64,000 nt of DNA from Flaccisagitta enflata (GCA_965153355.1 OZ231127.1:92070001-92134000); one strand, 5' to 3'. Shown: positions 21,196 to 32,631, numbered from the stretch's first letter. Made by a program: numbers and translations. Notes: generated from the sequence alone by a model not told the origin.

Positions 21196-21857
21196 TTATG
21201 ATTTAATCTCACATTATGAAGAACCCCAATAACTGAAGATGGTGGAAAGTGGTGAATGCTTACGTTTTTTCCTCACGGCTAAAGCGGCCATGTCTGGTAT
21301 CATTGTATATTAGAATCAAGTGTGAAAATTGGGTACACTCATTCTCTGTTGGGCATGCGGAAATCGCAAGTAGCGGCTGGCACGCTCAACAGTATCATTG
21401 AATCAAGGCCTGAGTATTGCAACTTTAAAGATAAAGCTGTAGATACCCCAAATTGGTCTCAACTTAAAGAGTTGTTTAAACTCTTAAAAATGCGACCAAT
21501 CTGGGGTTTTTAGCTTAAATCTTTTATGAGCAGTGCTCTTTCAAAGTTAATGCTCATTTCTCTGCATGGAAAATTCTTTATTGCAATTTAGGGCGGATGT
21601 AGATGTAAGAAACTCAATAAAAAAGATTTTGAGTGTTTCGATTGTTGTAATGTGAAGGAAAGTTATTAAGTTTATTAATCTGAGAGATTTTATAAAAAAA
21701 AAAAAATTGGTTGTTTGAGCCGTTTCAACATCACATTTCACTTATTTTATCATCAAGAATAAAGTGCCAGGAAATGACTGCACAATGTTTAATGGGACCC
21801 AATTGTAGGGGGTGGACTGATGTCTAGAAATTCACCCATGTCCTACAGCCACTGCGT
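21196..21857. other. Unique DNA, no gene seen
   Basis: A 63-codon plus frame (21322-21513) has no splice or start support. Nothing else recognised. Confidence 0.35.
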
Positions 21858-22345
21858 GTCAGGTCATCCAAGGGCAATACGTGGTCAGGGATACCTGTTG
21901 CTCTGCTTTGCATAGTTGTAAATTGGAATGAGAGGGCAGCGGGACAGAAGGAGACGAAGTCCTATTCGAGCACAGAGGACTTTCGTTTGTTAGTCCGTCC
22001 ATCCTTCCCAGCCCCTCGGGCATGATACCCTCTGGGCTGAAGTCTGCCCTCTCAGGCTAAAATCTGCCCTCTCAGGCCTGAAATCTGCCCTCTCAGGCCT
22101 TGAATCTGAGAGGGCAGATTTTAGGCCTGAGAGGACAGGCAACAGGGTCTGAAAGGGCAAATTTCCAGCCTGAGAGGCAAGTGGAAACTTGAAGGAAGAT
22201 TTCAGGCCTAGGAGGACAGTTTAGGCCTGAGCAGGCCCAGATTTCAGGCCTGAGAGGTCTGGGGGAGCCTTGCTGACAGACAAACGGACGAATGAAAGTC
22301 CCCTGTGTTCTACAGGACTTTGTCCCCTTCAGGGCCGCTGCTTAA
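21858..22345 (+). mobile_element. Clamp-family element, CTGTAGAACACAGG type
   Basis: GGTCATCCAAGGGCAATACGTGGTCAGGGATACCTGTTGC opens it; GGGCAGCGGGACAGAAGGAG and GACGAAGTCCTATTCGAGCA follow. The core repeats CTCAGGCCTGAAATCTGCCC then switches strand to GGCCTGAGAGGGCAGATTTT (about 22100), so the core itself is an inverted repeat. It ends GTCCCCTGTGTTCTACAGGAC..TTCAGGGCCGCTGC. Confidence 0.6.
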
Positions 22346-22983
22346 CTAGTCATCCAAGGATCGCACATGGTCAGCGGTACCCGATGCCCTGCTTGGAGTG
22401 ATCAAGTGAAGTAGTGGAGAGAGAGCAGGGACAGCGGCCCCAAGGGCGATGTCCTGTGGACCCTGAGGAATTTCGAGCGTCTGGGGTATATTAGGTCTCT
22501 GAGAAGATGGATAGAGGTCATCGAAGGCCTGGAGGGCAGGAGTAGGTTTTAAAGAATAGATTTGAGGACTGAGGGGCAGGCCCGAGGCCCAGAGGACAAA
22601 TTTGAGGCCTAAAGAGCTGATTTGAGGCCTTGAGGTTGGATTTTGGGTATGGAGGGCTAATTTGAGGTCTGGAGGGCAGATATGAGGCATGGAGAGCTGA
22701 TTTAAGGTCTCAAGGGCTAAATTGAGGTATGAAAGGGCTATACAGCCTATTCTGATGGCTCAGAGGGCCCAAATCAGGCTAAAATCCAGGCCTGAGAGAG
22801 CAAGAGTGAGGCCAAAGGGAACCGGACGGACGGAGGACGGAAGGGGCCGGGCAGAGGCTGGACGGAAGGACGGACAGAGGGCGAGACGGAAGGACGGGCG
22901 GAAAGGACGGAAGGACCGAGACGTCTCAGAATTACCCCTGTGTCCTACAGGACATCGGCCCTTTGGGGCCGCTGCCCAAAAAG
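22346..22983 (+). mobile_element. Clamp-family element, adjacent copy
   Basis: GTCATCCAAGGATCGCACATGGTCAGCGGTACCCGATGCCCTG starts within a few bases of the previous copy's end. GGACAGCGGCCCCAAGGGCGATGTCCTGTGG, a core of GGGCTGATTTGAGGTCTGGA type, a GGACGGACGGAAGG block, then CCCCTGTGTCCTACAGGACATCGGCCCTTTGGGGCCGCTGCCCAAAAA. Confidence 0.6.
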
Positions 22984-23139
22984 GGATCAACCAAACAACT
23001 GCAATGGGACCGATGACTTAAACGCTTAGGCATGTGGGCGATCATGAAGAATCTTTTTCTGCTGTGGGATTGATCTAGAAACTCAAATATAACACAGCAA
23101 ATCATTGTGAGGTTTGGAGCAATCTTACTAACACTGCAG

Positions 23140-23263
23140 GTTCCGATGCACCCTAACTCAACAAGATCTGACGAGGTGCTGGAGCATACTGATTATCTGA
23201 AGCGCTCATCCAGGCAATTACAACATACAAACAGATCTATCCATGGAACTATATCACTTTCAC
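23140..23263 (+). CDS. Candidate exon, polar segment
   Basis: A polypyrimidine-poor but clean acceptor (CTAACACTGCAG|GTTCCG) and donor (CTTTCAC|GTAAAA) bound 124 bp, phase 0 in and phase 1 out. The peptide begins VPMHPNSTRSDEVLEHTDYL and continues with Arg/Ser/His-rich text; no Cys, no membrane segment. Its phases join the 11353 exon (0) to the 28600 exon (1), which is the main reason to place it in the same gene. Confidence 0.4.
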
Positions 23264-23491
23264 GTAAAAAACAAAAAAATCTGACAAGGCAGCTAAAGTA
23301 AAGAAGATGCAGTTAACGACCCATTCCAGCATACCCTCCAGTAGGGACTGGAAATTGTCAGACCAAACAACCAAATTGTTCAAAAGCTAATTATTCTATA
23401 CATTAATATGAATTTTAAGGGTCTTAAAAGACATTAATCATCTAAGTGACTCCTTTATGCTCAAAACTGATTTGCATCTTCAGTACCTTGG

Positions 23492-23800
23492 GTGGAGACG
23501 GCGATGGACGAAAATATTACAGCTAAAAAAATTTCGCGACGGTTTTCCTGTTTTCAGCACACAATTCTGAGGTGGAATGATAAAGAATTGGACGATGGTC
23601 TGTTTGTAAATGTATTTCCCATTGATTACGAATCGTGTATTGTGTGTCAGAACAATAAAGGAAAGACGCAAGTCATATTCCGATGTACCAAAATAGGCCC
23701 AGATAATCAAAGTTGCTTGATCTCGTAACATAGAGAGATATGGTTGTATGGATCAATGTGGAATTGGGACTGACTGCCTATAGCATCTCAGCTTTCTCAA
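23492..23800 (+). repeat. Dispersed repeat, copy 2 (inverted partner at 15900)
   Basis: Shares long stretches with the minus strand of 15900-16425, with about 85-90% identity by eye. The open frame here (starting METAMDENITAKKISRRF) is broken in the other copy by an indel and a stop, so a decayed coding element is possible. Confidence 0.6.
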
Positions 23801-23814
23801 ACAGGACAAACAAA

Positions 23815-23868
23815 AGTCCCCCTGTGTTTTACAGGGCTTCATATCCTTTGGGGCCGCTGCCTTGCTTC
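23815..23868 (+). mobile_element. Clamp-family 3'-end fragment
   Basis: GTCCCCCTGTGTTTTACAGGGCTTCATATCCTTTGGGGCCGCTGCC is the 3' end alone. Confidence 0.6.
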
Positions 23869-23879
23869 TTCTCATACCA

Positions 23880-24200
23880 ATTTACGATCGGGTGCCGGCA
23901 GATCGTCTACGACCTCTCACACCACCATTTTCATACAAATTCTCATAAGGTCGTCAACGATCTCACGGCACTTTGCATTTTAGCATTGACGATGTCTCGG
24001 TACTTCCTTATAAAACACTTTGATTTTTTTCTTTTTTTTATCTTTTCATTGACGATGTGGCGAGTGACGATCTCCCGATACTGCGATAAAAAACACTTAT
24101 ATTTTTTTCCCTCTTTTAACTGACGATGTGGCAAGTGACGACCTCCCGTCACCAAGAAACTAAAAAACTTGTAATATTTCTATCTACTAACTGACGATCT
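23880..24200 (+). repeat. Tandem repeat of about 71 bp, GACGATGTGGCGAGTGACGA
   Basis: Units begin near 23985, 24049, 24120 and 24191 and share TGACGATGTGGC, GTGACGATCTCCCG and AAAAAACACTT. A reverse-oriented relative is at 27180-27445. Confidence 0.6.
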
Positions 24201-24857
24201 GATAAGCCAATGATTAAAAAGAAAGGAACTATTATTCAACAGCGCCGAGACCCATTTTCATGGACATATGATATTTGTGGAAACCTCAGAAACTGGTCCA
24301 TAATGATATGTTGCGGTAAAAATGAACTTGTGACGGACTGACACACAATGCACCCTGACATAGAAAAACTCAATTACTATTTTTATGTGTAGTAGTACAT
24401 ATCCATGGTACTCCCGCAGTTTTTAGGAATTGTCGCAAAACGTCGCGCCCCTGAGGGACAAAGGAACCCATCAGGCTACCACTTACACTGAGCACTACAG
24501 ACGTGGGTAGGGTCCAGCCCCGACAAGTCAACCGTTCTTTAGTGTGTGGTTTACGGTTCTCATAACATAATTGAATTGACCGCTGACCAGGTACAGCCCT
24601 ACCCAGAAATTTGCTTTGTCATTCTGAAAAACTCTCAAAACTCCGTAACAATCCCCGTTACTGCATTCCGACAGTCATTTCCGCGTTTTCTTCCTTTTTT
24701 TTCTTCTTTTTTTTCTCCGCTTTTAGAATAAAGCTGAAAATAACCAAAATAACTACAAAACATGACACAATGACAACGACTTGACCTACGATGATTCTCA
24801 CGATGACAACTAAGACCTATGACGCCGACAATGTAAAATCTTAGCCAGAGCAACTTT
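24201..24857. other. Unique DNA, no gene seen
   Basis: A short T/C-rich tract (24685-24722) and ATGACAACGA-type words (24760-24830). No supported exon. Confidence 0.4.
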
Positions 24858-25179
<322 letters not shown>

Positions 25180-25186
25180 CCGTTAT

Positions 25187-25265
25187 CATCTTTATCATCG
25201 ATATCATCAACATCATCGGCGTCATCGTTATCATCGACTTCTTCGTGATTCCAACCTGGAATCAT
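25187..25265 (-). repeat. Imperfect ATC repeat
   Basis: TATCATCG and CATCATCGGCG words; the minus strand would read Asp-rich peptide. It is the unique island between two giant CT arrays. No splice or start evidence. Confidence 0.5.
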
Positions 25266-25294
25266 GCGTCGACGCTTTTAAAAAGTTTTTATTC

Positions 25295-25621
<327 letters not shown>

Positions 25622-25671
25622 CTCGTGTCACGCTAAAAGGCAGAAGTTGGTCACGTTATGTTGACTCAAAA

Positions 25672-25682
25672 CATGCACACAT

Positions 25683-25742
<60 letters not shown>

Positions 25743-25756
25743 TTGCCTGCACACAT

Positions 25757-25811
<55 letters not shown>

Positions 25812-25828
25812 CACACACCTACACACAC
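25672..25828 (+). repeat. (CA)n array in two blocks
   Basis: Two CA blocks are separated by GGTTTGCCTGCACACATG; ATGCACACATGCACACAC occurs before each block, so the array is a duplication of a unit including its unique leader. Confidence 0.9.
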
Positions 25829-25898
25829 AAAAAAAATCAGTCAGTCAGCTCTGCCGATGTGGGTGTTGTTGTTGCCCATGTCATTCATGCAATTTTCC

Positions 25899-26047
25899 TT
25901 TTTAGTTGCGGATACGCAACTCTGTAAGAGGCTTTGTCCGTCCGTTGGTTTGTCAGTCGATCTGTCCCTTGCAGGTGAAAAGTGGGAAAACCCGCATCCG
26001 CCCCTGCTCACCCGTCCGCAACTGGTGGCCGTGTACCCGGCCTTGTT
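25899..26047 (-). mobile_element. HINE-like sub-family with GTTGCGGA arms, 149 bp
   Basis: TTTTTAGTTGCGGATACGCAACTC forms the 3' hairpin (arms GTTGCG/CGCAAC); CACCCGTCCGCAACTGGTGG carries the matching sub-terminal arm, and GTACCCGGCCTTGTT the end. Compare the plus copy at 52444-52598. Confidence 0.7.
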
Positions 26048-26184
26048 TGTATTGTTTTGTTTTAGTCATGGGCTCATTGTTCTGTGCATCAGTCACTCCG
26101 GCCAAGCGTCCGTCCATCCAAAAGGCGTCTGTCTGTGAAAACGCACATTTTTGATTGTCTGCGTGTGGGGTGTGGGTGGCACAA

Positions 26185-26573
26185 TGAGCCACATTAAGGA
26201 GGTGTTTCTAGTCAAAGACAATTGCAAAATTCTAACGGGCCACTTGGTCGTGCGCTACATTCGTTCGCTTGCACTGCCCACTCCGCTCACTTGCTCCGCA
26301 GCGCTCCGCTTTGCTATGTTCGCTTTGCTATTCTTGCTTTGCTATGATTGCTTTGTTTGCTCACTCGCTCCATTTTCAGGCTCGTTCACTCACTTCGCTC
26401 ACTCCCTCGAGGACAGTGAAATTCATAGATATGTGTTCATGCTGTAAACGCGTTCAACGTCCAACCTTATTAGAGAGACCAGGAGGGGGCCAATAAAGTG
26501 CGCCGTGTGGATTGTCAATACAAGTGAATGCGGACACAGCCAATTTTACAGGAGCGTTAGCGCACCTAAAAAC
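26185..26573 (+). mobile_element. Sub-family D copies, GTGCGC arms
   Basis: At 26489-26573: GGGCCAATAAAGTGCGCCGTGTGG, TGTCAATACAAGTGAATGC, ACAGCCAATTTTACAGGAGCG and TTAGCGCACCTAAAAA. GTGCGC near the 5' end pairs with 3' GCGCAC. Upstream, 26280-26400 has imperfect GCTTTGCTATGTTCGCTTTGC repeats. Confidence 0.5.
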
Positions 26574-26698
26574 TATCTGAATATTGGGGTAAAGTAAAGG
26601 ATAGCTGTCTTATTCTTAATCAGTAGCAGGAGTGGGGAGGGGGAGTGGGCAGTGGCAGTGATATTATATAAAGTCTATTGTTGTTACTATTTATTTCA

Positions 26699-26955
26699 CT
26701 ATTGCCCACTGGTCCCATTCCACTCGCCACTTGCCACTTGCCACTTGCCACTTGCCACTCCCCACTTGCCACTCCCCACTTGCCACTCCCCACTTGCCAC
26801 TCCCCACTTGCCACTCCCCACTTGCCACTCCTCATTTGTCACTCCCCACTTGCCACTCTTTACTTGCCACTCCCCACTTGCCACTCCTTACTCGCCACTT
26901 GCCACTCCCTACTTGCCACTCCCTATTTGCCACTCCCTATTACCCACTTGCTGTG
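26699..26955 (+). repeat. 14-bp minisatellite, CCACTCCCCACTTG
   Basis: About 18 units of CCACTCCCCACTTG or CCACTTG with C/T changes. Reading frames on both strands are repeat translation. The shorter CCACTTG heptamer at the 5' edge suggests the 14-mer grew from a 7-mer. Confidence 0.9.
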
Positions 26956-27179
26956 GCAAAGTAAAACTGGTTAGCAAAATAGATTCGCCAGAATCTCATT
27001 TGCATATTGCAGACAGTCATTAATGTGTTTATAATTTATAACGTTATCTTTTCATTAGTTTGCTTTCCAGTTATTCTTACTAGTCTTATTGTCTTAATTT
27101 TATAGCTATATTTATATTGTCACATTGATGATTTGATGGTTTAATTTCACCTTGATGGTTTCATTTCAAAATCACTTCC
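26956..27179. other. Unique AT-rich DNA
   Basis: No supported exon; the sequence TCTCATTTGCATATTGCAGA resembles TCATTTGCATATTGTCG at 41177. Confidence 0.35.
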
Positions 27180-27520
27180 AAACTCTAAGTCCCTGGAAAT
27201 CAGATTTCCATCAGGTCGTCAATATTTTTGGCCTGCCACATCGTCAATGAATTTACTTCCAAATGTTAAGTTTTGAGAATTCAGATTTGCTTCAGATCGT
27301 CACTTGTGAGATCGTCAATGAATTTGCCAAAGTATGGGTTTTTCAGTTTTTCGTATGGGTTTTTCAGTTTTTCACCACTTTGTCAGCGACCTGGTGAGTA
27401 TTTGATTATAAAAATACTTTGAAAAAAAAAAATGACGATGTGACGGCACGCCTCCCAATTTACAATCACGGAAAGTAAGGCAATGGGTATCGCTGACCAC
27501 ATATAGCCCTTGGTTGACCT
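27180..27520 (-). repeat. Inverted relative of the 71-bp repeat, plus clamp 5' end
   Basis: CCACATCGTCAATGAATTTAC (27236) and GAGATCGTCAATGAATTTGCC (27310) are reverse complements of the 24049 unit. 27443-27520 is a clamp 5' end in reverse (ATGGGTATCGCTGACCACATA, AGCCCTTGGTTGACC). Confidence 0.5.
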
Positions 27521-27837
27521 GTTGAGCCCTTAGGGCTTATTGTACTATCAAGTGTCTTTTCAATTGGACCATTTCCAAGACTTTGTACTGCAATTTTTTG
27601 GAGAAGAATTCTTTTAACCCTAGAATATTGCCTCTAAAAAAGGGAATTTTCGCTAAAAATACTGCATTGCTTGGTACACATATGTATGCTGCAGGAGTCG
27701 ATATTCACAGTGAATATTTGGTCGGTTTATGGTTGTAAAGTGTTAAAGTAAGGTCCCCTCCACAATTAGAGCTATCGGTGGGCCTTGTAGCGTGAAAAGT
27801 TTTCTCTCAGGACTTCCTCAGGCCTTGGTGGTTCCCC
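27521..27837. other. Unique DNA, no gene seen
   Basis: No exon or recognised repeat. Confidence 0.35.
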
Positions 27838-28194
27838 CTCTACCCGGAGTTGAAGAGGTCCTGTAGAACCCACCAGATTCTTCTGCCAGATTTGAAGCCT
27901 GAGAGGGCAATTTTGAAGCTTGATAGGGCTGAGAAGACAGATTTTAGGTTTGAAAGGCAGATTTCAGGCCTGACTGGGCAGATTTCAGTCTTAAGGAGGC
28001 GGATATCAGGCAACAAGGGACAGATTTCTTGCGAGAGAGTGCCGATATCAGGCATGGGAGGGCAGATTAGAAAGATGACAGGTCTGAGAGGCTTAATGGG
28101 GGTGGGGGGGTGGGAACGCATGGACAAATGAGTAGATGAAAGCTGCTCTGTGTTCTACAGGACCTCGTTCCCTTTGGGACCGCTGCCCAAAAAA
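27838..28194 (+). mobile_element. Clamp-family element, CTGTAGAACACAGG type
   Basis: GAAGAGGTCCTGTAGAACCC opens it (5' clamp damaged); core GCCTGAGAGGGCAATTTTG, 21-bp period; end CTGTGTTCTACAGGACCTCGTTCCCTTTGGGACCGCTGCCCAAAAA. Confidence 0.6.
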
Positions 28195-28510
28195 TTGAAT
28201 GGTCACAAAAACGTTAGATGTTCAGCGCCCTGCCTAATTAGGTTGTGATTCATGTTGAGGGAATGTGCAAGACAGTGGCCCCAAAGGGGCTGATGTCCCA
28301 TGCTTCCACACATGAGTAAATATCTCCTTCTTGTTCTAGCGGTTGGGATTTGGGCCACCTTTGGAATATGATTTAGGCTTTAGGGCTGAAGATTGGGTCT
28401 AAGAGCTGAGATTTGAGCTGTGGGGCTGGTACTTTAGCCCCGAGGCCCGAGTGGGGGTAGGTGGGAGCGAGGAAAAGGGAAGGGACAAAATACCCCATGT
28501 GGGAAAGCAT
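28195..28510 (+). mobile_element. Clamp-family element, GATGACCTATGC type, short
   Basis: AACGTTAGATGTTCAGCGCCCTGCC, then GACAGTGGCCCCAAAGGGGCTGATGTCCCATGCTTCCACACA, a few GGGCTGAGATTTGAGC core units, and GTGGGAAAGCATAGG at the 3' side. The outer 3' clamp is lost. Confidence 0.55.
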
Positions 28511-28599
28511 AGGTTTTCTGCTTCTTTGAGTTTACCATTAACAAAGAAGAACGGAAGCAAATTAATTCGATGACCAAGTCAATTATGTGATTTTTTTAG

Positions 28600-28709
28600 A
28601 TCATGCTAAAAACCCTATTCCCGCCATTTTACGTGGGAAGGTTCGTCGAAGAAAGACTCTAGTTGTCAAAAAGCTGGTCGAGGCGCCAGTGCCCTCCGTC
28701 ACAGCATAG
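28600..28709 (+). CDS. Candidate last exon, basic C-terminus
   Basis: A strong acceptor (GTGATTTTTTTAG|AT) is followed, in the frame needed after a phase-1 donor, by HAKNPIPAILRGKVRRRKTL, then a short Val/Lys/Pro-rich stretch ending PSVTA and a TAG at 28707-28709. The phase matches the 23140-23263 exon (phase 1 out). The peptide is strongly basic, and no polyadenylation signal was identified within the next 180 bp. Membership of the Ig-type gene is inferred from order, strand and phase only. Confidence 0.4.
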
Positions 28710-28890
28710 GATACAAAAGCGGAAGTCGACAGTACGTATCTGTGCCCCTTAAGATTGATGTTCCCTTAAACAAACATACGAATTATACAAATCATACAAA
28801 TCAGCGCGAAGGTTGGCATCAAAGCAGCATCCATCATGGACTAGTTTTAGCAAGGCATATTAAGTAAGTAAAGCAAGCGAAGCCAAAGAG

Positions 28891-30694
28891 AACAAGGCCA
28901 ACACCTATAAGTCGCGTGCAGGACAAAAATAACTGAACTGACCTGACTCCTTATTTTATCTTTTATAATCAGACTTAAAGCATCAGCCCAAAACAGACCC
29001 AAACCAGACTCAAACCAGACTCAAACCAGACTCAAACCAGACTCAAAACAGACTCAAACCAGACTCAAACCAGAATTAAACCAGACCGAAACCAGACCTA
29101 AATCAGACATAAACCAGACATAAACCAGATTTCAGCCAGACTCAAACCAGACTCAAACCAGACTCAAACCAGACTCAAACCAGACTCAGACCAGACTTAA
29201 ACCAGACTTAAACCAGGCTCAAACCAGGCACAAACCAGGCTCAAACCATAATCAAACCAGACTCAAACCAGACTCAAACTGACCAAAATGACCAAAATAA
29301 GCCAGACTTTTCAAACCAGACTCAAACAGACTCAAACCAGACTCAAACAGACTCAAACCAGACTCAAACCAGACTCAAGCCATAATTAAACCAGAATTAA
29401 ACCAAGCCAAAACCAGGCCAAACCCACAGACCGAAACCAGACCTAAATCAGACCTAAATCAAACATAAACCAGACAAAAACCAGACATACACAGACCTAA
29501 ACCAGGCCCTAACCCAGACCTAAACCAGACATAAATCGGGCAACAGACCAGTCTTAAGCCAGACTTAAACCAGACTTAAACCAGACAAACCAGACTTAAA
29601 CCAGACTTAAACCAGACTTAAAAACCGACTTAAACCATACTTATCTTTAATATCATTTTAACCAGACTTAAACCAGCAGACTTAAACCATTAGACCTTGA
29701 ATTTAAACCATTAGATTTAAACCAGCGAACAAACCAGCGAATTTAAATAAGCAGACTTTAACCAGCAGACTTAACCCATTAGATTTAAACCAGCAGACTT
29801 AAACCAGCAGATTTAAACCAGCAGATTTAAACCAGCAGACTTTAACCATCAGACTTTACCCAACAGACTTTAACCAGCAGACTTTAACCAGCAGACTTTA
29901 ACCAGCAGACTTGAATCAAGCAGACTTCAACCAGCAGACTTGACCAAAAAAGACCAAAATGACCAAAATGATCAAAAATGACCAAAAATGACCAAAATGA
30001 CCAAAATGACCAAAGATGACCAAAGATGACCAAAGATGACCAAAAATGACCAAATTGACCAAAAATGACCAAAATGACCAAAATGACCAAATTGCCAAAA
30101 AATGACCAAATTGACAAAAAATGATCAAAAATGATCAAAAATGACCAAAAATGACCAAAATGACCAAAATGACCATAATGACCAAAATGACCAAAAATGA
30201 CCAAAATTGACCTAAAATGACCAAAATGACCAAAGCAATAAAAGCATTAAAAATGACCAAAATACCCAAAAATGACCAAAATGACCAAAATGACCAAAAA
30301 ATGATCAAAAATGATCAAAAATGGCCAAAAATGACCAAAATGACCAAAATGACTAAAAATGACCAAAAATAATAATCAAAAATAATCAAAAATGACCAAA
30401 AATGACCAAAAATGATCCAATATGACCAAAAATGACCAAAATGACCAAAATGACCAAAAATGACCAAAAATGACCAAAATGACCAAAATGACCAAAAATG
30501 GCCAAAAATGACCAAAAATAACCAAAAATGACTAAAAGCAACCAATAATTCCCAAAAACAACAAAAAAATGACTCAAAATAACTCCAGACGACCCAAAAA
30601 GACGAAAAAAGCTAAGTGTGACCGACAGACCGACAGACCGACAGACCGACAGACGGACAGAGTGGGTCAGCCAAGTCGCGTACGCGACCTAAAA
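28891..30694 (+). mobile_element. HINE-like element with 1.6-kb minisatellite core
   Basis: 5' end AACAAGGCCAACACCTATAA-GTCGCGTGCAGGAC. The core passes through an 11-bp repeat (ACTCAAACCAG, about 28985-29640), a 14-bp repeat (CAGACTTAAACCAG, about 29640-29940) and a 9-11-bp repeat (AAAATGACCA, about 29940-30590). 3' end: (GACAGACC)n, GTGGGTCAGCCAAGTCGCGTACGCGACCTAAAA. The hairpin is shortened (GTCGCGTACGCGAC). The copy at 57371-58764 has the same three cores in the same order. Confidence 0.75.
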
Positions 30695-30721
30695 GCATTG
30701 ACATTCAAGAGGTAAATGACC

Positions 30722-30828
30722 CAACAACAATTAAAAACAGCAACAAGAAGAAAAACAACAACAACAAAGCCAACAACAGTAACAGCACATTCATCACGCA
30801 ACAGCAAAAACAACAGCAACAGCAGCAA

Positions 30829-30869
<41 letters not shown>

Positions 30870-30904
30870 ACAGCAACAGCAACAACAATAACAACAGCAT
30901 CATC

Positions 30905-30944
<40 letters not shown>

Positions 30945-30978
30945 GCAATAACAACACTTGATAACAACAACAACAGCA
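30722..30978 (+). repeat. (CAA)n / (CAG)n array
   Basis: AAC/AACAGC trinucleotides and CAGCAA hexamers, with ATAACAACAGCATCATC interruption. Follows the previous element by under 30 bp. Confidence 0.95.
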
Positions 30979-30987
30979 AGCAGCCAG

Positions 30988-31150
30988 AAAAGTGACCTCA
31001 AATACGGCCCCTGCCCTTTCGCACGCGACTGGGTTAGCCGTGTATCTGGCCTTGTTAAGTGCGTCCTCGCGCTTCTATAAGAGGTCATATCCGTCAGTCG
31101 GTTGGTCGGTCGGTTGGTCGGTCGGTTGATTAGTCGGTCAGTCGGTCACC
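30988..31150 (-). mobile_element. HINE-like 5' fragment and a second 3' fragment, minus
   Basis: CCTCAAATACGGCCCCTGCCC, CGCACGCGACTGGGTTAGCC, GTATCTGGCCTTGTT (ends 31056). Then GCGTCCTCGCGCTTCTATAAGAGG and (CGGTTGGT)n to about 31150, the reverse of a 3' half without its hairpin arm. Confidence 0.55.
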
Positions 31151-31216
31151 CAATCGTTTGAAATAAGCAAAACGGTTCATTCTGACGTATTTCGTCGTTC
31201 CTATCACCTTTCATGC

Positions 31217-31345
31217 CTTACCACATTCATTTTCATTCATTTTCATTCATTCATTCATTCATTCATTCATTCATTCATTCATTCATTCATTCGTTCATTC
31301 ATTCATTCACTCATTCATTCATCATTCATTCATGAATCAATTCAT
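31217..31345 (+). repeat. (ATTC)n array
   Basis: TTCATTCA tetranucleotides with GTTC/CTC interruptions. Confidence 0.9.
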
Positions 31346-31824
31346 TCATCAAAAACGTTAAATCACTAGTTCTTGATCAAGCGAGGCGCACTTATTGGCC
31401 TTTACTTGGCCTTGTTGAATATCGTTTAGCTCACAAGCCAATTGTGTTCGGGCCCACTACTAGTGAAAAGTACCAGACAAGTTGTGGGCTTCTGACACAA
31501 CAACATCTGTGGTCTTACGCGCGTACGCGTACCATCCCCATTATGTAATGATAAACAGTATGACAAAATTTGCTCCTTCTAGGCTCCCATTCAATCCTAT
31601 GGCTATTGTAATTGACCACCATGGCACAACTTTTTGATCCCATTTTCCTCTTACATTGTTTATCTATTGGGCACACATCGCCATTTTGAGCAAGACAAAA
31701 TTCCAATGTCGTGCTTATTTGACGGCCCTAATAACTACCAATAAAAGTGACTCTCGCCGACCGAATAAGTCGTGCATGTTCTTCGTGTCGTGCATCTCAT
31801 GATCTCTGGTTGACTGCCTGTCTG
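31346..31824. other. Unique DNA, no gene seen
   Basis: A 63-codon minus frame (31515-31706) has no splice support. The palindromic ACGCGCGTACGCGT lies at about 31516. Confidence 0.35.
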
Positions 31825-32048
31825 TTTTTAGTCGCGTGGTACGCGACTCTACACCCCGCAATGTCTGTCCGTCGGTCGGTTGGTCGGTTGGTCGGTTGGT
31901 TGATCGGTTGGTCGGTCCCCTTTTTACTTTTTCGGCGTTTTTGAGCTTTTTGAGCATACAGCTCCTGCCCAGATGCCCTAGTGACCTTCTCCAGCACTGC
32001 TCCTGCCCACCCGCACGCGACTAGGGTAGCCGTGTATCCGGCATTGTT
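31825..32048 (-). mobile_element. HINE-like element, 224 bp, minus
   Basis: TTTTTAGTCGCGTGGTACGCGACTC (7-bp arms), ACACCCCGCAATGTCTGTCC, (GGTTGGTC)n, TTTTGAGCATACAGCTCCTGCCC, CGCACGCGACTAGGGTAGCC, GTATCCGGCATTGTT. Confidence 0.75.
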
Positions 32049-32088
32049 GTTATTCAGTCTCTGTCTCTCTCTGTCTGTTTTTCCTCTC

Positions 32089-32268
<180 letters not shown>

Positions 32269-32420
32269 AAGCATGAAAAAATATCAAAGCTAGCGTCATA
32301 AACGTTGGAGTCAATTTGCGTACATATAAGGCCGAAAATTAAGTTCAATGAAAAATATCGATTTTTAGGGAGTTTATTGCTGGCGAGAATTCTTAGAATT
32401 AACGCTACCGAGAATCGCGG

Positions 32421-32458
32421 ATTTTAACGCTACCGAGAATTCTCGGTAGCGTTAAAAT
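32421..32458. repeat. Perfect 38-bp palindrome
   Basis: The left half is ATTTTAACGCTACCGAGAA and the right half its exact reverse complement, with no spacer. Partial copies (GAGAATTCTTAGAATTAACG and TTAACGCTACCGAGAAT-type text) precede it from 32380. An imperfect relative is at 33640-33669. Confidence 0.9.
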
Positions 32459-32489
32459 GGTAAGAAAAATTTGATTCTTGTTATAGAGA

Positions 32490-32543
32490 ATTTATTACTC
32501 CTTTTCTTTGCCCTTCCTCCTGCTTTCTTTTCTTTTCTTTTTC

Positions 32544-32631
<88 letters not shown>

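Noticed and set aside
28891-30694. CRISPR array from the regular short repeats
   Set aside because: Units are tandem without unique spacers, and the setting is an animal genome with introns.
31515-31706. Cys-containing minus-strand frame of 63 codons
   Set aside because: No splice sites, no recognised motif; open length is within chance.
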